Positions 49,798 to 61,515 of a DNA stretch of 64,000 nucleotides are shown piece by piece (position 1 is the first letter of the stretch; the number at the start of each line of letters is the position of its first letter). The DNA comes from Comamonadaceae bacterium (lineage in GTDB: Bacteria; Pseudomonadota; Gammaproteobacteria; Burkholderiales; Burkholderiaceae_C), in the NCBI GenBank assembly GCA_009996515.1, contig JAACZV010000017.1, positions 62,001 through 126,000 on the forward strand. Reading direction: 5' to 3'. The notes beneath the pieces were generated by a model, which was not told the origin of the DNA, did not search any database, and worked only from the letters and a program-made list of their open reading frames with translations. The position numbers and the translations under genes were made by a program.

Positions 49798-50202
49798 ATG
49801 GCAACTGCGAAGAAGGCCGCGCCCGCGAAGAAGGCGGCGGCTCCGGCCAAGAAGGCTGCACCGGCGAAGAAGGCGGCGGCTCCGGCCAAGAAGGCCGCGC
49901 CCGCTGCGAAGAAGGCGGCTCCGGCCAAGAAGGCCGCGGCACCCGCCAAGAAGCGCACGCCCAACGCCGCCTTCATGAAGGCCCTGACCCCCAGCGCCGC
50001 CCTCGCGGCCATCGTCGGCGCAGCCCCGCTGCCGCGCACCGACGTGACCAAGAAGGTCTGGGAGTACATCAAGAAGAACAAGCTGCAGGACGAGCTGCAG
50101 AAGCGCGTCATCAACGCCGACGCCAAGCTGAAGGAAATCTTCGGCAAGGCCAAGGCCGACATGTTCGAGATGACCAAGCTGATCAACAGCCACCTGAAGT
50201 GA
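49798..50202 (+). CDS. SWIB/MDM2-domain protein with histone H1-like Lys/Ala tail
   Basis: A 134-residue protein: residues 1-52 are repeats of KKAAPA/AAPAKK, as in eukaryotic-like histone H1 tails, and 56-132 form a SWIB domain (ALTPSAALAAIVGAAPLPRTDVTKKVWEYIKKNKLQD). Such proteins are found in Chlamydia and many betaproteobacteria and probably bind DNA or nucleoid proteins. The repeats are recombination-prone. An ATG with GGAG 9-12 bases upstream starts at 49798. A perfect terminator follows 31 bases after the stop codon. Confidence 0.93.
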   Translation: MATAKKAAPAKKAAAPAKKAAPAKKAAAPAKKAAPAAKKAAPAKKAAAPAKKRTPNAAFMKALTPSAALAAIVGAAPLPRTDVTKKVWEYIKKNKLQDELQKRVINADAKLKEIFGKAKADMFEMTKLINSHLK

Positions 50203-50232
50203 AGCGGCAGCGCGCCAGCGGCGCATGCCACC

Positions 50233-50257
50233 AAGCCCGGCCATGCCGGGCTTTTTT
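50233..50257 (+). terminator. intrinsic terminator of the SWIB gene
   Basis: AAGCCCGGC-CAT-GCCGGGCTT is a nine-base-pair stem followed by TTTT. It lies 31 bases past the stop and 15 bases before the end of the convergent response regulator gene. Confidence 0.95.
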
Positions 50258-50271
50258 GTTGCGGCGCCGGC

Positions 50272-50664
50272 TCAGGCCAGCAGCTGGTTCAGCGCGGCCT
50301 GCAGGCGCGGCACGTCGATGGGCTTGAGCCAGTAGTCGTGAAAGCCGGCCTCGCGCGCGGCGCGCACGACGTCGCGGGGGTCATCGGCCGACAGCGCCAC
50401 CCAGCGCGCCTGCCGCAGCGTCTCGCCCAGGCCGGCGTCGGCCCGGGCCCGGGCGATCAGGTCCAGCCCCGTCATGTCGGGCAGGTTCATGTCCACCAGC
50501 ACCAGGCTGGGCCGGCCCTCGGCCAGCGCCGCCAGCGCCTCGGCGCCGTTCTCGGCACAGCGCAGCTCCCAGCCCGGCAGGGCGCGGAACACCTCTTCCA
50601 TCAGGATGAGGTGGATGCGGTCGTCTTCGACGTAGAGCACCAGCGGCAGGGCGCGATCGGGCAT
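50272..50664 (-). CDS. single-domain (CheY-like) response regulator
   Basis: A 130-residue receiver domain without output domain. The acidic pair is in LYVEDDRIHL, the phospho-acceptor is D58 (LVLVDMNLPD), and the switch lysine is in DYWLKPID. Unlike CheY it has a long insertion around residues 80-95 (DAGLGETLRQARWVALSADD). No partner kinase is adjacent, so it is an orphan. ATG at 50664 is preceded by purine-rich CTCCC-complement GGGAG. Function cannot be assigned. Confidence 0.9.
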   Translation of the reverse strand: MPDRALPLVLYVEDDRIHLILMEEVFRALPGWELRCAENGAEALAALAEGRPSLVLVDMNLPDMTGLDLIARARADAGLGETLRQARWVALSADDPRDVVRAAREAGFHDYWLKPIDVPRLQAALNQLLA

Positions 50665-50781
50665 GGCGGATGGGGGAGGGCGGGAAAGCGGTCGGCACGA
50701 TAGCAGCAATGCCGGGCCGCCACGCCGTCGCGGGCCGACAAAGGTTTCCGGCTATTTGCGTGATTTTTCTCACCGCGCGCG

Positions 50782-50802
50782 GCCCCCCGCTTTGCGGGGG
50801 GC
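50782..50802. repeat. GC hairpin in the leader of the PEP-CTERM gene
   Basis: GCCCCCCGC-TTT-GCGGGGGGC is a perfect nine-base-pair hairpin, 84 bases before the PEP-CTERM ATG. A second stem, GCGCCC-TGGTTC-GGGCGC (50845-50862), follows. Neither is followed by a T run. Confidence 0.45.
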
Positions 50803-50885
50803 TCAAGGCGTGGAAACCCTGAACATCCCTAACATTCAGTTCATGCGCCCTGGTTCGGGCGCGTTGCATTTTTCCGGACCGACGA

Positions 50886-51674
50886 ATGTCTCTGATCGCC
50901 ACCCTCGCCCTTGCCGTTTCCGCCGGCGCCACGCTGCCCCAGTGCAGCTGGGACCGTCCGGGCGTCAACCCCTTCATGGGCGACGTGGTGGCGGCCGTGG
51001 ATCGCTACAAGGACATTCCCGCCGCCACGCGCGACAAGCTCAAGGCCCGCATGAAGGCGCGCAGCTACGACGACATCGCCCTCATCGAGCGCGATGCCAT
51101 CCAGGGCCGCGCGTCTTACGCGCCGGAGATCCGCGACATGCACTTCGGCGCCGGTTCCGTCTGCCGCACGGTGACGCGCGCCAAGTGGGCGCCGACGACG
51201 CAGGAGCGTGGCCTGGTCTATTGCGAGGATGGCGAGTGCATCCTGGTGCCCACCGTCTGCCGCAACGTCAGCCGCATCCGCCGCGTGGAGAAGCCGGCCG
51301 CGGCCGCCACGCCCAGCATGGTCGCGTCGGTGCGTGAGAGCGAGCAGGCGCCGCTGGAATTCGAGCCGCCCGCTGCCGGCCCCATGGCCGGCCCGGCGCC
51401 GGAGAGCTTTGCCACCGCGTCCGGCGTGCCGGCGCTGGCCGAGACCCCCAGCATCGGCGGCATCCATCCGCCCGGCAATCCGCCCGCGCCTGGCCCCGGC
51501 GGCGGCCCGGGCTTCGTGGACCCGGGCATCCCCGTGCTGCCGCCCGGCCGCGTGCCCACCGACACCAACCCGCCCGGCGAGGGCGTGCCGGCCATTCCCG
51601 AGCCCGGCACCTGGGCCATGGTGGCGCTGGGCCTGCTGGTCGTCGTCTTCCGCGCCCGCCAGCGCCGGCGCTGA
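50886..51674 (+). CDS. MHFG-motif PEP-CTERM sorting protein
   Basis: A 262-residue exported protein. It has a short signal peptide (MSLIATLALAVSAGATLP), an N-terminal cysteine-containing domain with RDMHFGAGSVCR (around residue 78) and YCEDGECILVPTVC, a long Pro/Gly/Ala-rich stretch (135-230) and a C-terminal sorting signal IPEPGTWAMVALGLLVVVFRARQRRR: PEP motif, hydrophobic helix and basic tail. Exosortase/EpsH cuts such tails at the membrane and the protein goes to the surface or matrix. The MHFG motif is the name-giving feature of a betaproteobacterial family. No exosortase gene lies in the window. Confidence 0.88.
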   Translation: MSLIATLALAVSAGATLPQCSWDRPGVNPFMGDVVAAVDRYKDIPAATRDKLKARMKARSYDDIALIERDAIQGRASYAPEIRDMHFGAGSVCRTVTRAKWAPTTQERGLVYCEDGECILVPTVCRNVSRIRRVEKPAAAATPSMVASVRESEQAPLEFEPPAAGPMAGPAPESFATASGVPALAETPSIGGIHPPGNPPAPGPGGGPGFVDPGIPVLPPGRVPTDTNPPGEGVPAIPEPGTWAMVALGLLVVVFRARQRRR

Positions 51675-51698
51675 CCCGCCTCGGCGCGGGCCGCGCGC

Positions 51699-54590
<2,892 letters not shown>

Positions 54591-54662
54591 GGCAGTTTTC
54601 ACAAGCGAACCGGACATGATAGGTCGCCACAATCCGCCGCTCCAAACGACCACAGGGCGCAC

Positions 54663-56651
54663 ATGAAGAACCATCTGGCTGCCGCCATGTTTGCAGTGAC
54701 CGCCGTGCTGTGCGGCGCGGGTGCCGCCGCGAGCGCCGCCGAGCCGCCGCCGGCCAGCGCCTTCTTCAAGCGTCCCGCGGTGCGGGCACCCAAGCTCAGC
54801 CCCAGCGGCCGCTATCTGGCCATCCAGGCGGCCGGCAAGGGTGACCGCGTCTGGCTGGCCGTGCTGGACCTGCAGGACCTGCGGTCGCCGAAGTTCATCG
54901 CCGGCTTCAACGACGCCGACATCGCCACCCACCACTGGATCAGCGAGGACCGCCTGGTCTTCGACGTGTCCGACTCTCCCGACGGCACGACCAGCGTCGG
55001 CGGCCAGGGCCTGTGGGCGGTGGACCGGGAGGGCGGCAACGTGCGCCAGCTCATCAAGACCGACAAGCCCTTCCTCACCACGGCCACGCTGATCGCCGAC
55101 CGGCGGCTGGAGGCCAACTGGGTGCTGCACAGCGTGCCGCCGGCACTCGACGGCAGCGAGATCGTCGTCAAGCGCCGGCCCTGGATGAGCGAGAACGCCG
55201 CCACGGGCGTGCAGCTGGCCCGGCTGGACACCCGCACCGGCCTCACCCGCACGCTCAGCGAAGGCATCCCCGACCACAGCCGCTCCTGGCTGCTCGACTG
55301 GCGCGGCGAGCCGCGCGTCATCGACACCCTGAACCAGGGCCGCAGCCGGCTTTATCGCCGCGACGAGGCGGGCCGCTGGCAGCCCTGGTACGACGACGAT
55401 CCGCAGCAGCGCCGGCATCCCTGGCCGATCTGGTGGGGGCCTGACGGCCTGATGCTGGGCGAGCAGGGCCATGGCGGCTTCGGCGCCGTCTTTCGGCTGG
55501 ACCCGGACAGCGGCCGCGCCGTGGGCGAGCCGCTGATCTCCACGGCCGGCTACGACTTCACCGGTCGCCTGCTCAGCGAGCCGGGCAGCGGCCGGCTGCT
55601 GGGCGTGCGTTTCGAGACCGACGCCCCGGGCACCGTGTGGCTGGACCCGACGATGAAGGCCTACCAGGCCGACATCGATGCCCGCCTGCCCGGCAGCGTC
55701 AACCTCATCGAATGCCTGCGCTGCGTGCAGGCCAGCCATCTCATCGTCACCGCGCTGTCCGACGTGCGGCCGCCGCTGTACTTCCTCTACAAGACCGCCG
55801 AGAAGCAGCTGCAGCCGCTGGCCGGCGGCCGTGCCGACCTGCCCAGGGCGGCCATGGGCCAGCGCGACTACCACCGCATCCGGGCCCGCGACGGCCTGGA
55901 GATGCCCGTGCTCGTCACCCAGCCGGCCGCAGGCCTCAAGGGCCGGGCGCCCACCATCGTGCTGGTGCATGGCGGCCCTTACATGCGCGGCACGCACTGG
56001 GCCTGGGAAGCTGAGGCCCAGTTCCTCGCCAGCCGCGGCTACCTGGTGCTGGAGCCGGAGTTCCGCGGCAGCACGGGCTACGGTTTCGCGCATTTCCGGG
56101 CGGGCTGGAAGCAATGGGGCCTGGCCATGCAGGACGACCTCGCCGACACGCTGGCCTGGGCCGTGAAGCAGGGCTGGGCCGATCCGGGCCGCGCCTGCAT
56201 CATGGGCGCCAGCTATGGCGGTTATGCGGCCATGATGGCGGCGGTCACGCAGCAGGACCTGTTCAAGTGCGCCATCAACTGGGTCGGCGTCACCGACATC
56301 GGGCTGATGAGCAGCATCCACTGGAGCGACTTCTCCGAAGAGTGGAAGCAGTACGGCATGAAGCGCCTGGTGGCCGATCCCGACACCGACGCCGAGCAGA
56401 TGAAGAGGACCTCGCCGCTGCAGCGTGCCGGCGAGATCCGCATGCCGCTGCTGATGGCCTATGGCGGCGAGGACTGGCGCGTGCCGCTCAAGCACGGCAG
56501 CGCCATGAAGGCTGCGCTGCGCGCCGACCAGTCGCTGGAATGGGTGGTCTACCCCGACGAGGGCCATGGCTGGTTCAACCTGAAGACCAACGAGGACTTC
56601 TGGGGCCGCGTCGAGCGCTTCCTGGCCCGGCATCTGGCTGCCGCGGATTGA
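54663..56651 (+). CDS. secreted S9-family prolyl oligopeptidase-like peptidase
   Basis: A 662-residue exported protein. Signal peptide 1-26 (ending AASAAEP). Beta-propeller region (35-400) and a C-terminal alpha/beta-hydrolase: oxyanion region [16 protein letters not shown], nucleophile S in [11 protein letters not shown] (near 520), Asp in YGGEDWRVP and His in DEGHGWF. It should cleave short peptides in the periplasm or outside the cell, perhaps dipeptidyl peptidase-like. Divergent from uvrA across 72 bases, so it has its own promoter. Specificity is unknown. Confidence 0.93.
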   Translation: MKNHLAAAMFAVTAVLCGAGAAASAAEPPPASAFFKRPAVRAPKLSPSGRYLAIQAAGKGDRVWLAVLDLQDLRSPKFIAGFNDADIATHHWISEDRLVFDVSDSPDGTTSVGGQGLWAVDREGGNVRQLIKTDKPFLTTATLIADRRLEANWVLHSVPPALDGSEIVVKRRPWMSENAATGVQLARLDTRTGLTRTLSEGIPDHSRSWLLDWRGEPRVIDTLNQGRSRLYRRDEAGRWQPWYDDDPQQRRHPWPIWWGPDGLMLGEQGHGGFGAVFRLDPDSGRAVGEPLISTAGYDFTGRLLSEPGSGRLLGVRFETDAPGTVWLDPTMKAYQADIDARLPGSVNLIECLRCVQASHLIVTALSDVRPPLYFLYKTAEKQLQPLAGGRADLPRAAMGQRDYHRIRARDGLEMPVLVTQPAAGLKGRAPTIVLVHGGPYMRGTHWAWEAEAQFLASRGYLVLEPEFRGSTGYGFAHFRAGWKQWGLAMQDDLADTLAWAVKQGWADPGRACIMGASYGGYAAMMAAVTQQDLFKCAINWVGVTDIGLMSSIHWSDFSEEWKQYGMKRLVADPDTDAEQMKRTSPLQRAGEIRMPLLMAYGGEDWRVPLKHGSAMKAALRADQSLEWVVYPDEGHGWFNLKTNEDFWGRVERFLARHLAAAD

Positions 56652-56790
56652 CGGTTCATCCGGGCCGCATGCAGCTCGCGGCCCGCGTCTGACGCTTCAT
56701 CGCAGCGCCATGGCGGCGCCCGGCTCCGGTGACGAAACTGCTTCCATCGACACAGCAATCCCGCTGTGCAGATACCCCAAAGGAAGCATC

Positions 56791-57024
56791 ATGAACACCA
56801 CCGTCCTGATCCAAGCCGCCGCCGTTGCCGCCTTCGCGTTCACCACCTTCGCCGCTGCCGCCGCGCCGCAGCAGGTCCAGCAGCTGCCCCGCGTCGTCGT
56901 CACCGGCAAGGCCGTCAAGGAAGTGGCCCAGCTGCCGCGCGTCGTCGTCACGGGCTATGCCGTTCGCGAGGTCGCCCAGGTGCAGCAGCTGCCCCGCGTG
57001 ACCGTCTTCGCCCGTCGCGCCTGA
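56791..57024 (+). CDS. small exported tandem-repeat protein with VVVTG motif
   Basis: A 77-residue protein not recognised as a known family. A signal peptide (1-25, MNTTVLIQAAAVAAFAFTTFAAAAA) is followed by about 50 residues of tandem repeat: QLPRVVVTGKAVKEVA (31-46), QLPRVVVTGYAVREVA (47-62) and QLPRVTVFARRA (66-77). The repeated PRVVVTG resembles the plug-entry VVVTG/TonB-box region of TonB-dependent receptors; the receptor at 15005 has QLETVVITAERR. An AAAGGAAG ribosome site lies 5-12 bases before the ATG. It is alone between the S9 peptidase and the cyclase-like gene. It has no cysteine. Role unknown. Confidence 0.8.
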   Translation: MNTTVLIQAAAVAAFAFTTFAAAAAPQQVQQLPRVVVTGKAVKEVAQLPRVVVTGYAVREVAQVQQLPRVTVFARRA

Positions 57025-57077
57025 ATCCGGCCCGAGCATGTTCTCCATGACGTTGCTTCCGCTCCGAGCCGAGTCGC

Positions 57078-57110
57078 CGGCGCAGCAGGCCGGTGGCCCG
57101 GGCTGCGCCG
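57078..57110. terminator. hairpin between the repeat-protein gene and the cyclase-like gene
   Basis: CGGCGCAGC and GCTGCGCCG form a nine-base-pair stem around a 15-base loop, 54 bases past the stop. Flanking direct copies of GCCGAGTCG surround it. No T run follows. Confidence 0.4.
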
Positions 57111-57123
57111 CCGAGTCGGCTTG

Positions 57124-57140
57124 GCGTGAGAATTTCACGC
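57124..57140. promoter_or_regulatory. palindrome upstream of the cyclase-like gene
   Basis: GCGTGA-GAATT-TCACGC is a six-base inverted repeat with an AT-rich centre, 43 bases before the GTG start at 57183. It has the look of an operator; no protein can be named. Confidence 0.4.
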
Positions 57141-57182
57141 GGCTCTGAAAGACAATCCGGGCTTCTTGAACGGAGCCCGCGA

Positions 57183-58427
57183 GTGAAAGAAGAGCTGCGC
57201 AAACGCCGGTCCTGGCTGGACGGCTTCATGGCCTACCCGGCGCCGGCGGGCCTCAGCGAAACCACGCTGCGCGACAACATCATCCTGCTGGACCAGGCGC
57301 TCTACGCGCTGTGGAGTCTGGGCGACAACCTCATCTACGCCTGGATGCCCGAGGGCCGCGGCCTGCGCGTGCTGGTCGCGCCGCACCAGATGCTGACCGA
57401 GTACGCGCTGGGCGACGGCAAGCTCGAGCCGGCCGAGACCCAGCGCCGCACGCGGCTGCTGGACAAGCTGCTGTCCAACCAGGAACACCTGGACCCGCAG
57501 GCCTTCGACGCCGTCAGCACCGCGCTGGGCGTCACGCCCCGCTACATCGAACTGCCCTTCACGCCCGAGCGCGGCCTGGGCCTGCCGCTGATCGCGGCCA
57601 TCGCGGCGCGCTACGGCATCCGCCTCGTGGAGGACCGCGCCGTCATCCTGTTCGACGCCGTCGGCTTCTCGCTGCTGACGCCGCTGCAGCAGGTCGTGCA
57701 GCTCAACAGCCTGTCCTGCTCCGTCAACGCGGCCTACGCCAAGCTGCTGGACCGCGAGATCAACATCAACTTCGCCCGCACCACCACCGGCGACGGCTTC
57801 TACATCTGGAACCGCATGCGCGGCGTCGAGGCCAATGTGGAGCTGTACCAGCTGATGCAGTTCATCCTGGCCGACAACGCGCTGGCCCAGGAGCGCGCGA
57901 CGCGGCCCGAATCGGTGCCGCGGCTGCGCGCCTGCTTCCATGTCGGCTCGCACTACGAGTTCTACCAGTCCGAGGGCCTGAACCCCACGTCCTTCAGCTA
58001 TTTGGTGGGTCAGGTGACGATAGAGCTGGCGCGCATGATCGACAGCGCCGAGCCGGGCCAGATCCTTGTCGGCAAGTTCAACACGCTGATGCACGACGAG
58101 ACCACCGGCGAGGACGTGCGCATCGACAGCCTGGGCTTCGTCGAGCGCACGCGCGCGCCGCTGCGCAGCCTCAACGGCCTCAAGCTGGCCGGCTCCGAGG
58201 TGGACGAGATCGCCTGCTACCTGACCGGCCGCCGCGACGCGTCCGGCCTGTGGGGCATCAGCGAATACCAGATGGCCGACAAGCACGGGCTCATCCACCG
58301 CGTCTACAACGCCAAGATCAACATCCATCGCCGCAACGGCGCGCCCATCTACCTGGGCCTGCGCGAGGAAGACCTGCCGGCGCATGCGTTGCGCACCGTC
58401 GCCGACACCGACTCCAAACCCTTGTAG
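57183..58427 (+). CDS. divergent class III nucleotidyl cyclase-like protein
   Basis: A 414-residue cytosolic protein. The N-terminal half (1-145) has no recognised domain. The C-terminal half has cyclase-fold features: VILFDAVGFS with metal-ligand D158 and TTTGDGFYIW with D204, then SYLVGQVTIELARMIDSAEPGQILV near residue 272-296, which aligns with the NLAARLESLAEPGQILV region of class III cyclases but has Ile in place of the transition-state Asn. Both metal-binding Asp are kept, so it may bind nucleotide but activity is doubtful. The start is GTG at 57183, preceded by GGAG. The next gene is a cyclase-AAA protein. Confidence 0.72.
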   Translation: MKEELRKRRSWLDGFMAYPAPAGLSETTLRDNIILLDQALYALWSLGDNLIYAWMPEGRGLRVLVAPHQMLTEYALGDGKLEPAETQRRTRLLDKLLSNQEHLDPQAFDAVSTALGVTPRYIELPFTPERGLGLPLIAAIAARYGIRLVEDRAVILFDAVGFSLLTPLQQVVQLNSLSCSVNAAYAKLLDREININFARTTTGDGFYIWNRMRGVEANVELYQLMQFILADNALAQERATRPESVPRLRACFHVGSHYEFYQSEGLNPTSFSYLVGQVTIELARMIDSAEPGQILVGKFNTLMHDETTGEDVRIDSLGFVERTRAPLRSLNGLKLAGSEVDEIACYLTGRRDASGLWGISEYQMADKHGLIHRVYNAKINIHRRNGAPIYLGLREEDLPAHALRTVADTDSKPL

Positions 58428-58515
58428 TGCAGCGCGCATTGCTGCGCGCTTAGGCCTACAAACACCGAATTTTGGCAACCGCGGATGGGCCGCTACCGCT
58501 AGCATTTCCAGCGTT

Positions 58516-61500
58516 GTGACCGAGTCCCCCGCCTCCACCGCTGCCAGCCCCGATGCCGTCGGCCAGCGCCGGCTGCTGACCCTGCTGTTCGTTGACCTGA
58601 GTGGCTCCACGGCCATGGCTGAATGGATGGAGGCCGAGCACTACGCGGCCATGCTGGCCGGGCTGCGCGCGCTGTACGAGCGCATCGTGCCCCACCATGG
58701 CGGCGTCATCGCGCGCATCCAGGGCGACGGCATGCTGGCCGTCTTCGGCCATCCCGAGGTGCGCGAGGACGATGGCCGCCGCGCCACCGAGGCCGCGCTG
58801 GAGCTGCATGCCGCCGTGCGCGGCATCATGCCGCCCGGCCCCAAGCCCGCCGATTTCGCCGGCCTGGCCCTGCACAGCGGCATCCATGCCGGCATCGTGC
58901 TCGTCAACGAGGGCGACCAGATGCGCGGCCGCTTCGAGCTGCTGGGCAACGCGCCCAACATCGCCGCCCGGCTGTCCGAGGCCGCGCGGCGCGACGAGAT
59001 CATCGCCAGCGAGGAGAGCCTGGGCCTGCAGAGCCAGTTCTTCGAGACCGGCCCGCGCTTCTCGCTGCAGCTGCGCGGCCGCGCGACGCCGCTGGCGGCC
59101 TATCGCGTGCACGGCCGCGCGCCGGTGGGGCGGCGTTTCGAGGCCAGCATGCGGCGTGGCCTGGCGCCGCTGGTCGGCCGCCAGGGTGAGCTGGCGGCGC
59201 TGGACGCAGCGCTGGCGCGCACGCTGGCCGGCCGCTCCCAGTGGCTGGGCATACGCGCCGGCGCCGGCGTCGGCAAGACCCGGCTCACCGAGGAGTTCCT
59301 GCGCCATGCGGCCGACCAGGCCGGCCAGGCCGTGCAGATCCACCGCGGCTACTGCGAGAGCTACCTCAGCGCGGAGCCGCTGCAGCCTTTCCTGCAGATG
59401 CTGCGTGCGCTGGACCTGCACGACGGCGGCCTGCCCGACGCACCGCCGGAGCTGTTCGCCGCCCAGCAGAGCGCGCCGGCCCAGCGCGCCGATGCGCTGC
59501 TGGCCCTGTTGCTGGCGCTGGCGCGGCGCACGCCGCAGCTGGTCTGCATCGACGACCTGCAATGGGCCGACGACGCCTCGCTGCGCCTGCTGCACCGGCT
59601 GCGCGCCGCGGCCCAGTCGCAAGGCCTGCCGCTGCTGCTGCTGACCGCCAGCCGGCCGGCGTCCGGCGCCGCCGCGCTGCCCGGCGCCAACGACGGCGAT
59701 GCCGACATCATCGAGCTGCCGCCGCTGACCGAGACCGAGGCCGCCCGCGCCGTGCAGCAGCTGCTGCCGCAGACCGACCCCTTCATCGCCGCCGAGGTGC
59801 AGCGCCATGCCGGCGGCAACCCGCTGTTCATCGAGGAGCTGTGCCATGCCGCGGCCGACAGCGGCGGCGGCTTGGTCGAGGGCCAGAGCGGCTCGGCCTG
59901 GCTGGCCGCCCTGGTCGAGTCGCGCGTCGGCCGCCTGCCGCCCGCGCAGGCCCAGCTGGTGCGCCTGGCCGCCGTCATCGGCAACGTCATCCCGGTCTGG
60001 CTGCTGAAGGCCTTGTCCGGCTGTGGCGAGCGCCATCCCGATGTGCAGGCGCTGGCCGCGCAGGACTTCATCTTCCCGGACCGGCGCCCCGGCCATCTGC
60101 GCTTCAAGCACGGCATCACGCGCGACGTCGTCTACGAGGCCACCGGCCTGCACGAGCGCCAGGCCCTGCACCGCCACATCAGCGCCGCGCTGAGCGCGCA
60201 TGGCGGTGCCGAGGACCAGCTGCACGAGCAGCTGGCCTACCACGACGCCGCCGCCAACGACTGGCCGGCCGCGGCCCGCCATGCCGAATCCGCCGGCGAC
60301 CAGGCGCTGGCCGTGTCGGCGCTGGACCGCGCCAAGAAGCAGTTCCGCGCCGCGCTGGCCGCGCTGGAGTTCCTGCCAGACGACGCGGAGCGCCGCCGCC
60401 GCTGGATCGCCATCGCGCAGCGCCTGGGCATGGCCTGCGTCTTCGACGCCTCGCAGGACGACCTGCGCGTGCTCAAGCATGCCGCCAGCCTGGCCCATGC
60501 CGCGGGCGAGCCCGGCCTGATCGCCCGCACCGAGTACTGGCTGGCCTATGTGGGCTATGCGCTGGGCGAGACGCGCGACAGCCTGCGCCATGCGCAGGCC
60601 GCCGTCCAGATGGCCCAGCATTGCGGCGACCATGCGCTGCTGGCCCAGCTGCCCGGCACCGTGGGCCAGCTCAAGGCCGCCGCGGCCGACTACGCCAGTG
60701 CCCTGCCCATGCTGGACCTGGCCATCGAGCGCCAGCGCGAGCGCGCCAGCAAGAGCGCGGTCAACCAGATCGGCCTGTCCTTCTCGCTGTGCTGCCGTGC
60801 CTATGTGCTGGGCGACCAGGGCCGGTTCGCGCAGGCCCACGAGATCTTCGCCGAGGCCCTGGCCCCCTTCGACGGCAGCGGCCATGCGGTGGAGGCCAGC
60901 ATCCAGGGCTGGCGCGCCGCCGTGCTGCTGTGGCAGGGCCGCTGGGCCGAGGCCCGCGAGGCCGCGGCCGTGGCCCACCGCGTCGGCGCCCAGGTGCGCA
61001 GCATGTTCACCTGCGCCATGGGCCACGCCGCCGGCGCCTATGGCGCCTGGATGCAGGAGGCCGACCCGGCCGCGCGCCAGCACATCCTGGACGCCACCGC
61101 CTGGCTGGCGCCGCGCGGCGGCGGCCTGTACAGCAGCTTCCAGCATGGCTGGCTGGCCGACATCCTGTCCACCCAGGGCGATGCCGGTGCGGCGCGCCAC
61201 CATGTGGCCCTGGCCTTGAGGCGTGGCCGCCAGCATGACTGGATAGGCGGCGCCATGGCCTACCGTGCCGCCGCCCGCCTGGCGGCCGGCGTGGGCGACG
61301 CTGCCCGAGCCAGACGCTATCTGGACCTGGCGCGCGGCGCCGGCGCGCAGCGCAACTCGGCCCATGAGGCCGCCGTCACCGAGCTGCTGGAGGCCGAGCT
61401 GCGCCTGGACGAGGGCTGGCAGGCCGCCCGCGACCACGCGCAGCGCGAGTTCGAGCGGCTGGGCATGACGGGTTTCCTGGAGCGGGCGCGGCGGCTGTAG
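58516..61500 (+). CDS. adenylate/guanylate cyclase-AAA ATPase-TPR protein
   Basis: A 994-residue cytosolic protein. Residues 15-175 form a class III cyclase domain with FVDLSGST (D27) and IQGDGMLAVFG (D71), and GNAPNIAARL (144-153) that keeps Asn and Arg of the catalytic loop. The residues that set ATP versus GTP are unusual (Arg before the QGD, Asn at the usual Asp site). Residues 215-480 are an AAA ATPase with Walker A GAGVGKT (249-255) and Walker B LVCIDDLQWADD, and 600-994 are TPR-like repeats. The start is GTG at 58516. This layout resembles large CyaA-like regulators. Confidence 0.88.
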   Translation: MTESPASTAASPDAVGQRRLLTLLFVDLSGSTAMAEWMEAEHYAAMLAGLRALYERIVPHHGGVIARIQGDGMLAVFGHPEVREDDGRRATEAALELHAAVRGIMPPGPKPADFAGLALHSGIHAGIVLVNEGDQMRGRFELLGNAPNIAARLSEAARRDEIIASEESLGLQSQFFETGPRFSLQLRGRATPLAAYRVHGRAPVGRRFEASMRRGLAPLVGRQGELAALDAALARTLAGRSQWLGIRAGAGVGKTRLTEEFLRHAADQAGQAVQIHRGYCESYLSAEPLQPFLQMLRALDLHDGGLPDAPPELFAAQQSAPAQRADALLALLLALARRTPQLVCIDDLQWADDASLRLLHRLRAAAQSQGLPLLLLTASRPASGAAALPGANDGDADIIELPPLTETEAARAVQQLLPQTDPFIAAEVQRHAGGNPLFIEELCHAAADSGGGLVEGQSGSAWLAALVESRVGRLPPAQAQLVRLAAVIGNVIPVWLLKALSGCGERHPDVQALAAQDFIFPDRRPGHLRFKHGITRDVVYEATGLHERQALHRHISAALSAHGGAEDQLHEQLAYHDAAANDWPAAARHAESAGDQALAVSALDRAKKQFRAALAALEFLPDDAERRRRWIAIAQRLGMACVFDASQDDLRVLKHAASLAHAAGEPGLIARTEYWLAYVGYALGETRDSLRHAQAAVQMAQHCGDHALLAQLPGTVGQLKAAAADYASALPMLDLAIERQRERASKSAVNQIGLSFSLCCRAYVLGDQGRFAQAHEIFAEALAPFDGSGHAVEASIQGWRAAVLLWQGRWAEAREAAAVAHRVGAQVRSMFTCAMGHAAGAYGAWMQEADPAARQHILDATAWLAPRGGGLYSSFQHGWLADILSTQGDAGAARHHVALALRRGRQHDWIGGAMAYRAAARLAAGVGDAARARRYLDLARGAGAQRNSAHEAAVTELLEAELRLDEGWQAARDHAQREFERLGMTGFLERARRL

Positions 61501-61515
61501 GCGCCCGGCCCGCCG

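Noticed and set aside
49798-49953. Tandem DNA repeat or CRISPR-like array
   Set aside because: The repeats are short, in frame and encode a Lys/Ala tail; there are no spacers.
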